Assembly: GCA_004283105.1 (NCBI GenBank)
Contig: SHLN01000159.1
Span: 1-6,083 of the forward strand
Length of the DNA: 6,083 bases
Direction: 5' to 3'
DNA from: Acidimicrobiia bacterium
GTDB taxonomy: Bacteria; Actinomycetota; Acidimicrobiia; Spongiisociales; SHLN01
Part shown: positions 1-4,723 of the stretch, piece after piece
Layout: each line of letters opens with the position of its first letter
Numbering within the stretch: the stretch's first letter is position 1
Program-made: the position numbers and the translations under genes
Notes under the pieces: generated by a model
Databases searched by the model: none
Told to the model about the DNA's origin: nothing
The model's input: only the letters and a program-made list of their open reading frames with translations

Positions 1-14
1 GCCCTCCTCCGCAA

Positions 15-140
15 CGTGGGGCCCCTGCCCCACGGCGGCCGTGCATTTCCCGGGCCGACTTCGTCCGGGCTGCGCCATCAGCCAGAAGTGACTCCCCCCA
101 TGCCGTCCCGCTCCGCTAACACCGGGTGGGCACCGTTTCT
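15..140. other. Hairpin-rich leader region of unknown identity
   Basis: This stretch at the left edge has no convincing gene but is rich in inverted repeats. Seen directly: an 8-bp perfect stem, 15-22 with 27-34, closing a 4-nt loop (CCCT on the + strand, AGGG on the - strand); a 5-bp stem, CGGCC at 36-40 with GGCCG at 53-57; and a 5-bp stem, GGCTG at 68-72 with CAGCC at 79-83. One + frame and two - frames stay open to the window edge, but their translations are rich in G, P and R, show no domain I recognise, and in the + frame run straight through the 7-bp repeat array. It could be part of a structured RNA, a terminator complex of a gene lying to the left, or a dispersed repeat. I do not recognise it as a known riboswitch or RNA class, and the strand is undetermined. 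Confidence 0.35.
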
Positions 141-162
141 CTCACGCAAAGGTGATCGCATC

Positions 163-197
163 GAGGGACAAGGGAAGAGGGACGAGGGACGAGGGAC
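163..197 (+). repeat. 7-bp tandem array, GAGGGAC type (5 units)
   Basis: Five consecutive 7-bp units in perfect phase. Units 1, 3, 4 and 5 are GAGGGAC, and unit 2 is a diverged AAGGGAA. The array ends 39 nt before the ABC-F start codon. Two more copies of the same unit occur at 4656-4669 upstream of another gene. The spacing to the start codon is too long for it to act as a ribosome-binding site, despite its purine richness. Confidence 0.9.
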
Positions 198-222
198 GCG
201 CTACACAACGAGCAGCTCCCAC

Positions 223-228
223 TACTGT
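223..228 (+). promoter_or_regulatory. Possible -10 box (TACTGT) for a leaderless ABC-F transcript
   Basis: TACTGT fits the actinobacterial -10 pattern TANNNT and lies 8 nt before the GTG at 237. No Shine-Dalgarno sequence is visible between the 7-bp array and the start codon, which would agree with a transcript beginning at or very near the GTG. No good -35 match was seen. This is an inference from spacing and motif only. Confidence 0.35.
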
Positions 229-236
229 TCCCCGCT

Positions 237-1835
237 GTGATTCTCGCTCGTGACCTCACCATCGAGGCCGGCATTCGAACCCTCGTCTCCGGTGCCTCGC
301 TCAACCTGCAACCCGGCGACAAAGTCGGACTGGTGGGACGGAACGGCGCGGGCAAGACGACCCTCATGCGGACGCTGGCGGGGGAGCTCAATCCGGCCGA
401 CGGTCACCTCGCCCGGTCCGGCGTCATCGGGTATCTCTCCCAGGAGTCGGCCCTTCCGGAACTCGACAACCCGGACCTCTCCGCCCTCGAGCGGATTCTC
501 ACCGCTCGCGACATAGGTGATCTCGAGGTTCAGATCGAAGAGGTTCGTCGCAAGATGGCAGTGGAAGAGGGCGACGCCCGGGACCGCCTCATCCGCCGCT
601 ACGACCGTCTCCGGCTCGAATTCGAAACCCGCGGTGGCTATGCCGCCATTGCAGAAGCCAAGAAGTTTGCAGCCTCGGTGGGAATCGAAACCGGCGACCT
701 CGACCAGCCGGTGGCGACGATGTCCGGTGGGCAGAGAAGGCGGGTCGAGCTGGCCCGGGTGCTGTTCCAGGAGACCGACACCCTCCTTCTCGATGAACCG
801 ACCAACCACATCGATCTCGACGCCAAGTCCTGGCTCATGGACTGGCTGGCCGGATACGCCGGCGGACTGCTGGTGGTCAGTCACGATCTGCAGCTGCTCG
901 ACGAGTCGATCACGTCGGTCCTGGCAGTCGATGACGGCAAGCTCGAGCCCTACCGGGGGAACTACACGTACTACCTGGCCGAGCGGGATCGGCGGCGTGA
1001 GCAGCGGATCCGGGAGCGGAAGCACCAGGACGAGAAGATCGCCCGCCTCGAGGAAGGCATTCGACGCTTCAAGGGGACCACCGAGAAGATGGCCCGGCGA
1101 GCTCACACGTGGGAAACCCGCGTCAACCGCATGCGAAGCGAGCTGACCGAGGTGTCGAAGCTCGGGAAGAACATCACCGTCCGATTCCCGATGACCGAGC
1201 CATCGGGCCGCATCCCGTTGGAGGGGAAAGGTCTCGGCAAAGCATTCGACGACAACGTGGTGTTCCTCGACGTTGACGTATTCGTCGAGCGCGGCCAGCG
1301 GCTCCTCATCATGGGTCTCAACGGGGCCGGGAAGACGACGCTGCTCCGGATCCTGGCCGGAGTCGATCAGGCGGATCTCGGAGCGGTGGTCAGTGGACAC
1401 AACGCCACCCTCGGGTACTACGCCCAGGAGCATGAACAAATCGAGCGGGGCCGAACCGTCTTCGACCATGTCAAAGCCGTGTCGTCCGAACCCGATCAAA
1501 CCCTCCGGTCGGTCCTCGGCCACTTCCTCCTCGCCGACAAGGTCGATCAGGATGCGGGCACATTGTCGGGAGGCGAGAAGACCAAGCTGGCGCTGTGCCA
1601 GGTGGTGCTCGGCGGACCGAACGTCATGCTGCTCGACGAGCCGACGAACAACCTCGATCCGCAGGCCCAGTCGGCACTACTCGAAGCGCTCCACAACTAT
1701 CCGGGAACGATCATCCTCGTCAGCCACGACACCGACTTCGTCGCCCGGCTCGAAATCGACCGCGCCATCCTCATGCCCGAGGGCACGACGGCCTACTTCG
1801 ACCAGTCGATGCTCGATCTGGTGGCGCTGGCATAA
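237..1835 (+). CDS. ABC-F family ATP-binding protein (tandem ATPase, no membrane domain)
   Basis: A 532-residue protein with two ABC ATPase domains on one chain and no transmembrane segment, the ABC-F layout. Domain 1 has Walker A GRNGAGKT (34-41), signature MSGGQ (162-166), Walker B with catalytic Glu187 in LLLDEPTN, and switch His216. Domain 2 has Walker A GLNGAGKT (360-367), LSGGE (443-447), Glu468 in MLLDEPTN and His497. Both sites therefore look ATPase-competent. The charged helical linker (about 245-315) contains KMARRAHTWETRV, resembling short-linker actinobacterial ABC-F proteins (Rv1473-like). The C-terminal coiled coil found in Uup is absent. ABC-F proteins act on the ribosome, as translation factors or in protection from antibiotics; which applies here cannot be told. 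GTG at 237 is chosen because it gives the usual MI.A.DLTI amino end; the next in-frame Met (44) falls after Walker A. The gene converges on the flavoprotein gene downstream. Confidence 0.95.
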   Translation: MILARDLTIEAGIRTLVSGASLNLQPGDKVGLVGRNGAGKTTLMRTLAGELNPADGHLARSGVIGYLSQESALPELDNPDLSALERILTARDIGDLEVQIEEVRRKMAVEEGDARDRLIRRYDRLRLEFETRGGYAAIAEAKKFAASVGIETGDLDQPVATMSGGQRRRVELARVLFQETDTLLLDEPTNHIDLDAKSWLMDWLAGYAGGLLVVSHDLQLLDESITSVLAVDDGKLEPYRGNYTYYLAERDRRREQRIRERKHQDEKIARLEEGIRRFKGTTEKMARRAHTWETRVNRMRSELTEVSKLGKNITVRFPMTEPSGRIPLEGKGLGKAFDDNVVFLDVDVFVERGQRLLIMGLNGAGKTTLLRILAGVDQADLGAVVSGHNATLGYYAQEHEQIERGRTVFDHVKAVSSEPDQTLRSVLGHFLLADKVDQDAGTLSGGEKTKLALCQVVLGGPNVMLLDEPTNNLDPQAQSALLEALHNYPGTIILVSHDTDFVARLEIDRAILMPEGTTAYFDQSMLDLVALA

Positions 1836-1849
1836 GAGCCGTGGGCCTC

Positions 1850-1903
1850 GAGCTGTGAGCTACGGGCAAGAACTCATAGCTCATAGCTCATAGCTCATAG
1901 CTC
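1850..1903. repeat. 7-bp tandem array, CTCATAG type, folding into a terminator-like hairpin
   Basis: Four perfect CTCATAG units (1873-1900) plus CTC, preceded by a diverged inverted copy. GAGCTGTGAGCTA at 1850-1862 pairs with TAGCTCATAGCTC at 1891-1903 over 13 positions with one G-U wobble. Because the 3' arm is repetitive, the stem can slip in 7-nt steps. It fills the 72-nt junction between the convergent ABC-F (ends 1835) and flavoprotein (ends 1908) genes, so a bidirectional terminator role is plausible. No real T-tract follows on either strand, so intrinsic termination is not certain. Confidence 0.8.
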
Positions 1904-1907
1904 TTGA

Positions 1908-3572
1908 TTACCCGCTCTCCGCCAGATACCGGTGCACGAGCTGAATTGCCGTCGAGCCTTCGCCTACTGCCCCCGCCACCCGCCGGATTGAGCCGTGGCG
2001 GACATCGCCGGTGGCGAAGATGCCGGGCGCCGAGGTCTCGAGATGGAAGGGGTGGCGGGGGAGCGGCCACTCTTCGGGTAGCTGATTGTCGGTCAGTAGA
2101 TCCGGCCCGGTGAGGACGTAGCCGTGCTCGTCGCATTGGACGATGTCGTCCAGCCAGTCATGGGTAGGGGCGGCTCCGATGAAGATGAAGAGGAACGACG
2201 CGGGGACCTCTTGCTTCTCGCCGGTCTCGACGTTCTCCAGTTCGATCCGCTCGAGGTGATCATCACCGATCGCCCTGGTCAGATGGGTATTGGAGATGAC
2301 GTTGATGTTGTCGGTCTGCTCTATCTGGTCGATGAGGTACTGGCTCATGTGGGCGGCCAGATCGGGACCGCGGATAATCATGGTCACCTGGTCGGCGAAC
2401 TTGGAGAAGTACTTGGCGCCCTGTCCGGCTGAGTTGGCCGCACCCACCACGTACACGTGCCGGTCTTTGGCCGCGAGCGCCTCGGTGGTGGCCGCTCCGT
2501 AGTAGACCCCGGCACCGTTGAGCCGGTCGAGCCCCTCGGCCGGCAGATGCCGGTAGGCGACGCCGGTGGCAATGACAAGTGCCCGGCAGGTAACCGTGTT
2601 TCCGTCCGAGAGCTCGAGCACCTTGTACCCGTCGGACAGGGTCAGCTTCGTTGCCGCCATGGGAGTCAGTACCTCGGCCCCGAACCGCTTCGCCTGGGTG
2701 AGGGCCCGGCGAGCCAGGTCGGCGCCACTCACTCCGGTAGGAAACCCGAGGTAGTTCTCGATGCGGCTGCTCGTGCCGGCCTGCCCGCCCGGAGCCTCCC
2801 GTTCGATCAACACAGTCGAGAGACCTTCCGTCGCCCCGTAGACGGCGGCGGCCAGTCCGGCGGGCCCGGCTCCGACGATGGCCACGTCGTAGTACTGGCG
2901 ATCGGCATGCACATGCATACCGAGACTCTCGGCCAGGGCGTCGAGCTGGGGATCCTCCAACGCCGTTCCGTCCGGCAGCAGCACCACCGGCAGTGCCGCA
3001 CCGGCCAGGCCTTCGGATTCCAGAAGCGTTCCCGCCTCCCGGCTACGGTCGAGGTCGAGCCAGCGGAACGGGACCTGATTGCGCCCGAGGAAGTCCTTGA
3101 TGGCGTGGGCGTCGCGGGCCCACTGGTGGCCGACGACCCTGATCGCTTGCGACGGCTGCGGGTTCTCAGAGACCCAATCGAACAGCAGGTCGTCGATCGG
3201 GGGATACAGCCCGTTTTCGGCGGGGTCCCACGGCTTGTGAATCCACTGCGTCACCCCGGTCGCATCCAGGATTCGGGTCACGGCATCGTCTTCGTCGAAG
3301 CTGGTGAGCACGACGCGTTTGGCTCGCGGATGCTGGTCGCCGAGGGTATCGAAGAACTCGGGTGCCTCCATGTGCCGCATGTCGTGGTCGATGATGAGGA
3401 CGGCGACCTGGCCGCGGGTCTCGTGCAGGTGCTCGAGGAGGTCAAGGGCCGAGTGAGCCGAGTGAGCGGTGAGGATCCGGTAGGTCTCGGCGTAGCGGGC
3501 GGTCAGATCCTCGCGCAGCTGGTGGAGAATCTCTGGGTTGTCGTCGAGGGCGAGTATCACCGGTAGTGCCAT
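1908..3572 (-). CDS. Response regulator-thioredoxin fold-thioredoxin reductase-like fusion flavoprotein, CxxC absent
   Basis: A 554-residue three-part protein. (1) A receiver domain, about 1-125: acidic pair D10/D11, likely phosphoacceptor D62 in IIDHDM, T90 and K113 in HKPW. (2) A thioredoxin/glutaredoxin-like module, about 143-220, with no cysteine. (3) A thioredoxin reductase-like flavoprotein, about 227-554: FAD motif GAGPAGLAAA (234-243), PGGQAG (261-266), NADPH-type motif VVGAANSAG (375-383), and C-terminal FAD motif GIFATGD (517-523). Where TrxR has CATC, this protein has GAAT (359-362). Only C329 and C480 are present, so a classical dithiol relay to thioredoxin is not possible. Databases call this family fused response regulator/thioredoxin-disulfide reductase, and from memory loss of CxxC is usual in it; the true electron acceptor is unknown to me. 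It is presumably cytosolic and FAD-binding, with output tuned by phosphorylation or protein contact. No histidine kinase is nearby. The ATG at 3572 starts directly at the receiver domain and is divergent from the VOC gene, 34 nt away. Confidence 0.93.
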   Translation of the reverse strand: MALPVILALDDNPEILHQLREDLTARYAETYRILTAHSAHSALDLLEHLHETRGQVAVLIIDHDMRHMEAPEFFDTLGDQHPRAKRVVLTSFDEDDAVTRILDATGVTQWIHKPWDPAENGLYPPIDDLLFDWVSENPQPSQAIRVVGHQWARDAHAIKDFLGRNQVPFRWLDLDRSREAGTLLESEGLAGAALPVVLLPDGTALEDPQLDALAESLGMHVHADRQYYDVAIVGAGPAGLAAAVYGATEGLSTVLIEREAPGGQAGTSSRIENYLGFPTGVSGADLARRALTQAKRFGAEVLTPMAATKLTLSDGYKVLELSDGNTVTCRALVIATGVAYRHLPAEGLDRLNGAGVYYGAATTEALAAKDRHVYVVGAANSAGQGAKYFSKFADQVTMIIRGPDLAAHMSQYLIDQIEQTDNINVISNTHLTRAIGDDHLERIELENVETGEKQEVPASFLFIFIGAAPTHDWLDDIVQCDEHGYVLTGPDLLTDNQLPEEWPLPRHPFHLETSAPGIFATGDVRHGSIRRVAGAVGEGSTAIQLVHRYLAESG

Positions 3573-3578
3573 GCGACG

Positions 3579-3584
3579 ACCCTA
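3579..3584 (-). promoter_or_regulatory. Possible -10 box (TAGGGT) for a leaderless flavoprotein transcript
   Basis: Read on the minus strand, TAGGGT lies exactly 6 nt before the ATG at 3572. This matches TANNNT at the spacing expected when transcription starts at the A of the start codon. No clear Shine-Dalgarno sequence is present. The -35 region is not recognisable. It mirrors an equivalent box for the divergent gene. Confidence 0.45.
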
Positions 3585-3594
3585 CTGGTGCAGG

Positions 3595-3600
3595 TAGTGT
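3595..3600 (+). promoter_or_regulatory. Possible -10 box (TAGTGT) for a leaderless VOC transcript
   Basis: TAGTGT fits TANNNT and sits 6 nt before the ATG at 3607, the same spacing as on the opposite strand. No Shine-Dalgarno sequence is evident and the -35 region is weak. Both promoters must be packed into or overlap the 34-nt gap, so they could interfere with or share control of each other. Confidence 0.45.
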
Positions 3601-3606
3601 CGATGC

Positions 3607-4023
3607 ATGGACGCTGCCTGGCCCGATGAACTCCCGGTCGTGCAGGTCCGGATGGCGAGACCGACCGATCAGCTGGACGCCGTCGTTGCCTTCTACCGGG
3701 ACGGTCTCGGCCTGCCGGTGATCACAACCTTCGACCACCATGCCGGCTATTCGGGTGTTGTGATCGGTCTGCCCGGCCGGGATTACCACCTCGAGTTCGT
3801 TCACCATGAGGATGGATCGCCCGGCCCGGCCCCGTCCGACGACAACCTGCTCGTCCTCTACCTTCCGGATTCCAGGGCCATCACCGCCGCCACACTCCGC
3901 CTGGGCGCCCTCGGCTTCGAGCCGGTCCCACCGGAGAACCCGTATTGGGAGGACCAGGGCGTCACAGTCGTCGATCCCGACGGCTGGCGGGTCGTGTTGT
4001 TTGATGATCCTGGCTTTGCCTGA
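3607..4023 (+). CDS. VOC (glyoxalase-fold) family protein, YycE-like
   Basis: A 138-residue single-domain protein of the vicinal oxygen chelate superfamily, built from two beta-alpha-beta-beta-beta modules. Module 1 runs from QVRMARPTDQLDAVVAFYRDGLGL (13-36, the typical first strand and helix) to DYHLEFVHH (59-67). Module 2 runs from NLLVLYLPD (80-88) to VTVVDPDGWRVVLFDD (119-134). Features resembling Bacillus YycE, as I remember it, include the YHLEF strand, the SPGPAPSDDNLLV segment, PENPYW (109-114) and the DPDGWRVVL ending. Family members include glyoxalases, dioxygenases and drug-binding resistance proteins; the substrate here is unknown. E63 is a candidate metal ligand by position. The ATG at 3607 leaves about 11 residues before the conserved core. 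An internal Met16 would truncate the first strand. The stop codon lies in the loop of a perfect 8-bp hairpin. Confidence 0.88.
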   Translation: MDAAWPDELPVVQVRMARPTDQLDAVVAFYRDGLGLPVITTFDHHAGYSGVVIGLPGRDYHLEFVHHEDGSPGPAPSDDNLLVLYLPDSRAITAATLRLGALGFEPVPPENPYWEDQGVTVVDPDGWRVVLFDDPGFA

Positions 4024-4032
4024 CGGCAAAGC
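4013..4032. terminator. Hairpin straddling the VOC stop codon
   Basis: GCTTTGCC at 4013-4020 and GGCAAAGC at 4025-4032 form a perfect 8-bp stem. The TGAC loop contains the TGA stop. It is terminator-like for the + strand gene, but no T-tract follows. Confidence 0.55.
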
Positions 4033-4053
4033 GGTCAACGGTCAACGGTCAAC
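4033..4053 (+). repeat. 7-bp tandem array, GGTCAAC type (3 units)
   Basis: Three perfect GGTCAAC units directly after the VOC-stop hairpin. Including flanking bases, 4032-4055 is a 24-nt sequence whose exact reverse complement occurs at 4627-4650, on the other side of the cupin gene. Confidence 0.9.
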
Positions 4054-4054
4054 G

Positions 4055-4073
4055 GCAACGCCTCCGGCGTTGC
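4055..4073. terminator. Hairpin with 8-bp stem and TCC loop
   Basis: GCAACGCC at 4055-4062 pairs perfectly with GGCGTTGC at 4066-4073 around a TCC loop. It lies in the junction between the convergent VOC and cupin genes and is probably part of a bidirectional terminator. There is no T-tract. Confidence 0.6.
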
Positions 4074-4076
4074 TTG

Positions 4077-4097
4077 CCGCAACCCTCCGGGTTGCGG
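4077..4097. terminator. Hairpin with 9-bp stem and TCC loop
   Basis: CCGCAACCC at 4077-4085 pairs perfectly with GGGTTGCGG at 4089-4097 around a TCC loop, the same loop as in the hairpin 4 nt to the left. The two hairpins also share a GCAACSC stem core, so they may be diverged copies of one unit. Confidence 0.6.
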
Positions 4098-4108
4098 AGG
4101 CGATTCTC

Positions 4109-4136
4109 GGTCAACGGTCCATGATCAATGGTCTAC
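4109..4136 (+). repeat. Decayed 7-bp tandem block of the GGTCAAC type (4 units)
   Basis: Four contiguous 7-bp units in phase: GGTCAAC, GGTCCAT, GATCAAT and GGTCTAC. The first is identical to the unit at 4033-4053 and the others carry one to three substitutions. It looks like an ageing array separated from the intact one by the two hairpins. Confidence 0.7.
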
Positions 4137-4162
4137 TTGCAGTCGGCGGTGGGTCGTGGGGC

Positions 4163-4552
4163 TCAGCTCCGCTCGTACTCCTCGTCGGTCACTTTGCGGG
4201 GGAGCCATTCGGTGGGACCGCCCGTAGTGAGAGACAGATGCATGAGGTAGCTGTTCGCCGACGCGCCATGCCAGTGGGTTTCTCCGGCGGGTGAATAGAC
4301 GACATCGCCGGCCGAGATATGAACCGTCTCGCCGTCGTCTTTCTGGACCTTGCCGGCTCCCGAGGCGATGTAGAGCACCTGCCCTTCGGGGTGAGTGTGC
4401 CAGTCGGTACGCGCTCCCGGTTCGAAGAGCACGCCGAGCGCAAACAACCCGGGATCGGGGACCTTCGACAGTGGGCCGAACCGGACCTGTCCGGTGAAAT
4501 GGTCACTGCCAGCGTCGGTCCACTGGATCTCTTCGGCGGGTGTGTGGTCCAT
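4163..4552 (-). CDS. Single-domain cupin, (R)-mandelonitrile lyase-like metal site
   Basis: A 129-residue small beta-barrel cupin. Motif 1 is GARTDWHTHPEGQ (46-58) and motif 2 is AGDVVYSPAGETHWHG (81-96). Likely metal ligands are H52, H54, Q58 and H93. Gln replaces the Glu of classical cupins, the H-x-H-x3-Q...H arrangement I associate with manganese cupin hydroxynitrile lyases such as that of Granulicella; HWHGA is also typical of that group. Similar cupins are found alone or beside carboxymuconolactone decarboxylase-like genes, and most have no proven reaction, so cyanohydrin cleavage is only one possibility. The ATG at 4552 is preferred: it has AAGGAG 5 nt upstream. A GTG at 4570 would add six residues, but that extension contains the ribosome-binding site itself. 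It is probably cytosolic, with no signal peptide. The gene is divergent from the isomerase gene and convergent with the VOC gene. Confidence 0.9.
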   Translation of the reverse strand: MDHTPAEEIQWTDAGSDHFTGQVRFGPLSKVPDPGLFALGVLFEPGARTDWHTHPEGQVLYIASGAGKVQKDDGETVHISAGDVVYSPAGETHWHGASANSYLMHLSLTTGGPTEWLPRKVTDEEYERS

Positions 4553-4557
4553 GCGTT

Positions 4558-4563
4558 CTCCTT
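4558..4563 (-). promoter_or_regulatory. Ribosome-binding site AAGGAG deciding the cupin start
   Basis: AAGGAG on the minus strand is separated by 5 nt from the ATG at 4552. It favours that start over the upstream in-frame GTG at 4570. It is one of only two clear Shine-Dalgarno sequences in the window. Confidence 0.8.
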
Positions 4564-4590
4564 CGGTCACTTCGAGGCTATCCCAGTCAC

Positions 4591-4604
4591 CAGGGACGAG
4601 GGGC
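4591..4604 (+). repeat. Two diverged GAGGGAC-type heptamers
   Basis: CAGGGAC followed directly by GAGGGGC, each one substitution from the GAGGGAC unit seen at 163-197 and 4656-4669. They are in the leader of the cupin gene. With only two units this could be chance. Confidence 0.4.
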
Positions 4605-4626
4605 CTGCGTCCAGGTTCCGGTTCTG

Positions 4627-4669
4627 CCGTTGACCGTTGACCGTTGACCGTTGACGAGGGACGAGGGAC
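4627..4669 (+). repeat. Chimeric 7-bp tandem array: GTTGACC units continuing into GAGGGAC units
   Basis: Read in one fixed 7-nt frame from 4629, the units are GTTGACC three times, GTTGACG once (4650-4656) and AGGGACG twice (4657-4670). The switch between the two repeat types therefore keeps the 7-bp phase, with GACG as the shared part. GTTGACC is the reverse complement of the GGTCAAC unit at 4033-4053. The array lies between the divergent cupin and isomerase genes. TTGACC resembles a -35 element but no -10 box is suitably placed. Confidence 0.88.
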
Positions 4670-4673
4670 GCTC

Positions 4674-4715
4674 GCAGCCAGTAGCGTGCAGCGAGCAGCT
4701 GGAAGCTGGCAGAAA
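4674..4715 (+). repeat. Degenerate 7-bp periodic block, GCAGCNN type (6 units)
   Basis: Six contiguous 7-nt units: GCAGCCA, GTAGCGT, GCAGCGA, GCAGCTG, GAAGCTG and GCAGAAA. The first five keep G at position 1 and AGC at positions 3-5; the sixth departs. Units 3 and 4 together contain CGAGCAGCT, which also follows the GAGGGAC array at 209-217. The block runs into the isomerase ribosome-binding site. The period is clear but the units are diverged. Confidence 0.55.
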
Positions 4716-4719
4716 GGAG
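4713..4719 (+). promoter_or_regulatory. Ribosome-binding site AAAGGAG
   Basis: AAAGGAG lies 4 nt before the ATG at 4724 and supports that start for the isomerase-family gene. Confidence 0.8.
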
Positions 4720-4723
4720 CCCG

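Noticed and set aside
36..140. Cobalamin, TPP, glycine or cyclic-dinucleotide riboswitch
   Set aside because: I compared both strands by eye with the conserved cores I know and found no adequate match. A covariance-model search would be needed to claim any class.
78..161. A 27-residue minus-strand frame in the hairpin-rich region
   Set aside because: No ribosome-binding site and no recognised peptide. It is more likely incidental to a structured or repetitive sequence.
16..240. A 74-codon + strand frame through the leader
   Set aside because: Low-complexity product that translates the 7-bp repeat array, with no ribosome-binding site, overlapping the ABC-F start.
222..1523. A 433-codon open frame antisense to the ABC-F gene
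   Set aside because: It is a mirror frame of a GC-rich gene. Its translation shows no domain or motif, while the + strand has every ABC-F motif.
2457..3566. A 369-codon open frame on the + strand within the flavoprotein gene
   Set aside because: Shadow of the minus-strand gene. It has no recognisable domain, and the minus frame carries receiver, FAD and NADPH motifs.
3442..4038. A 198-codon minus-strand frame spanning the start of the flavoprotein gene and all of the VOC gene
   Set aside because: It overlaps two well-supported genes and the divergent promoter gap, and its translation has no family features.
4553..4570. Extended cupin start at a GTG (4570)
   Set aside because: The extension encodes the AAGGAG ribosome-binding site of the better-placed ATG at 4552 and adds no conserved residues.
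4032..4655. CRISPR array or insertion sequence suggested by repeats and inverted ends
   Set aside because: Units are 7 bp in direct contact with no spacers, so not CRISPR. There is no transposase and no evident target duplication, so not an ordinary insertion sequence.
4631..4656. Tandem TTGACC boxes as -35 elements for the isomerase gene
   Set aside because: The nearest TANNNT (TAGCGT at 4682-4687) is about 25 nt from the last box, too far for a normal spacer. The match is better explained by the repeat unit.
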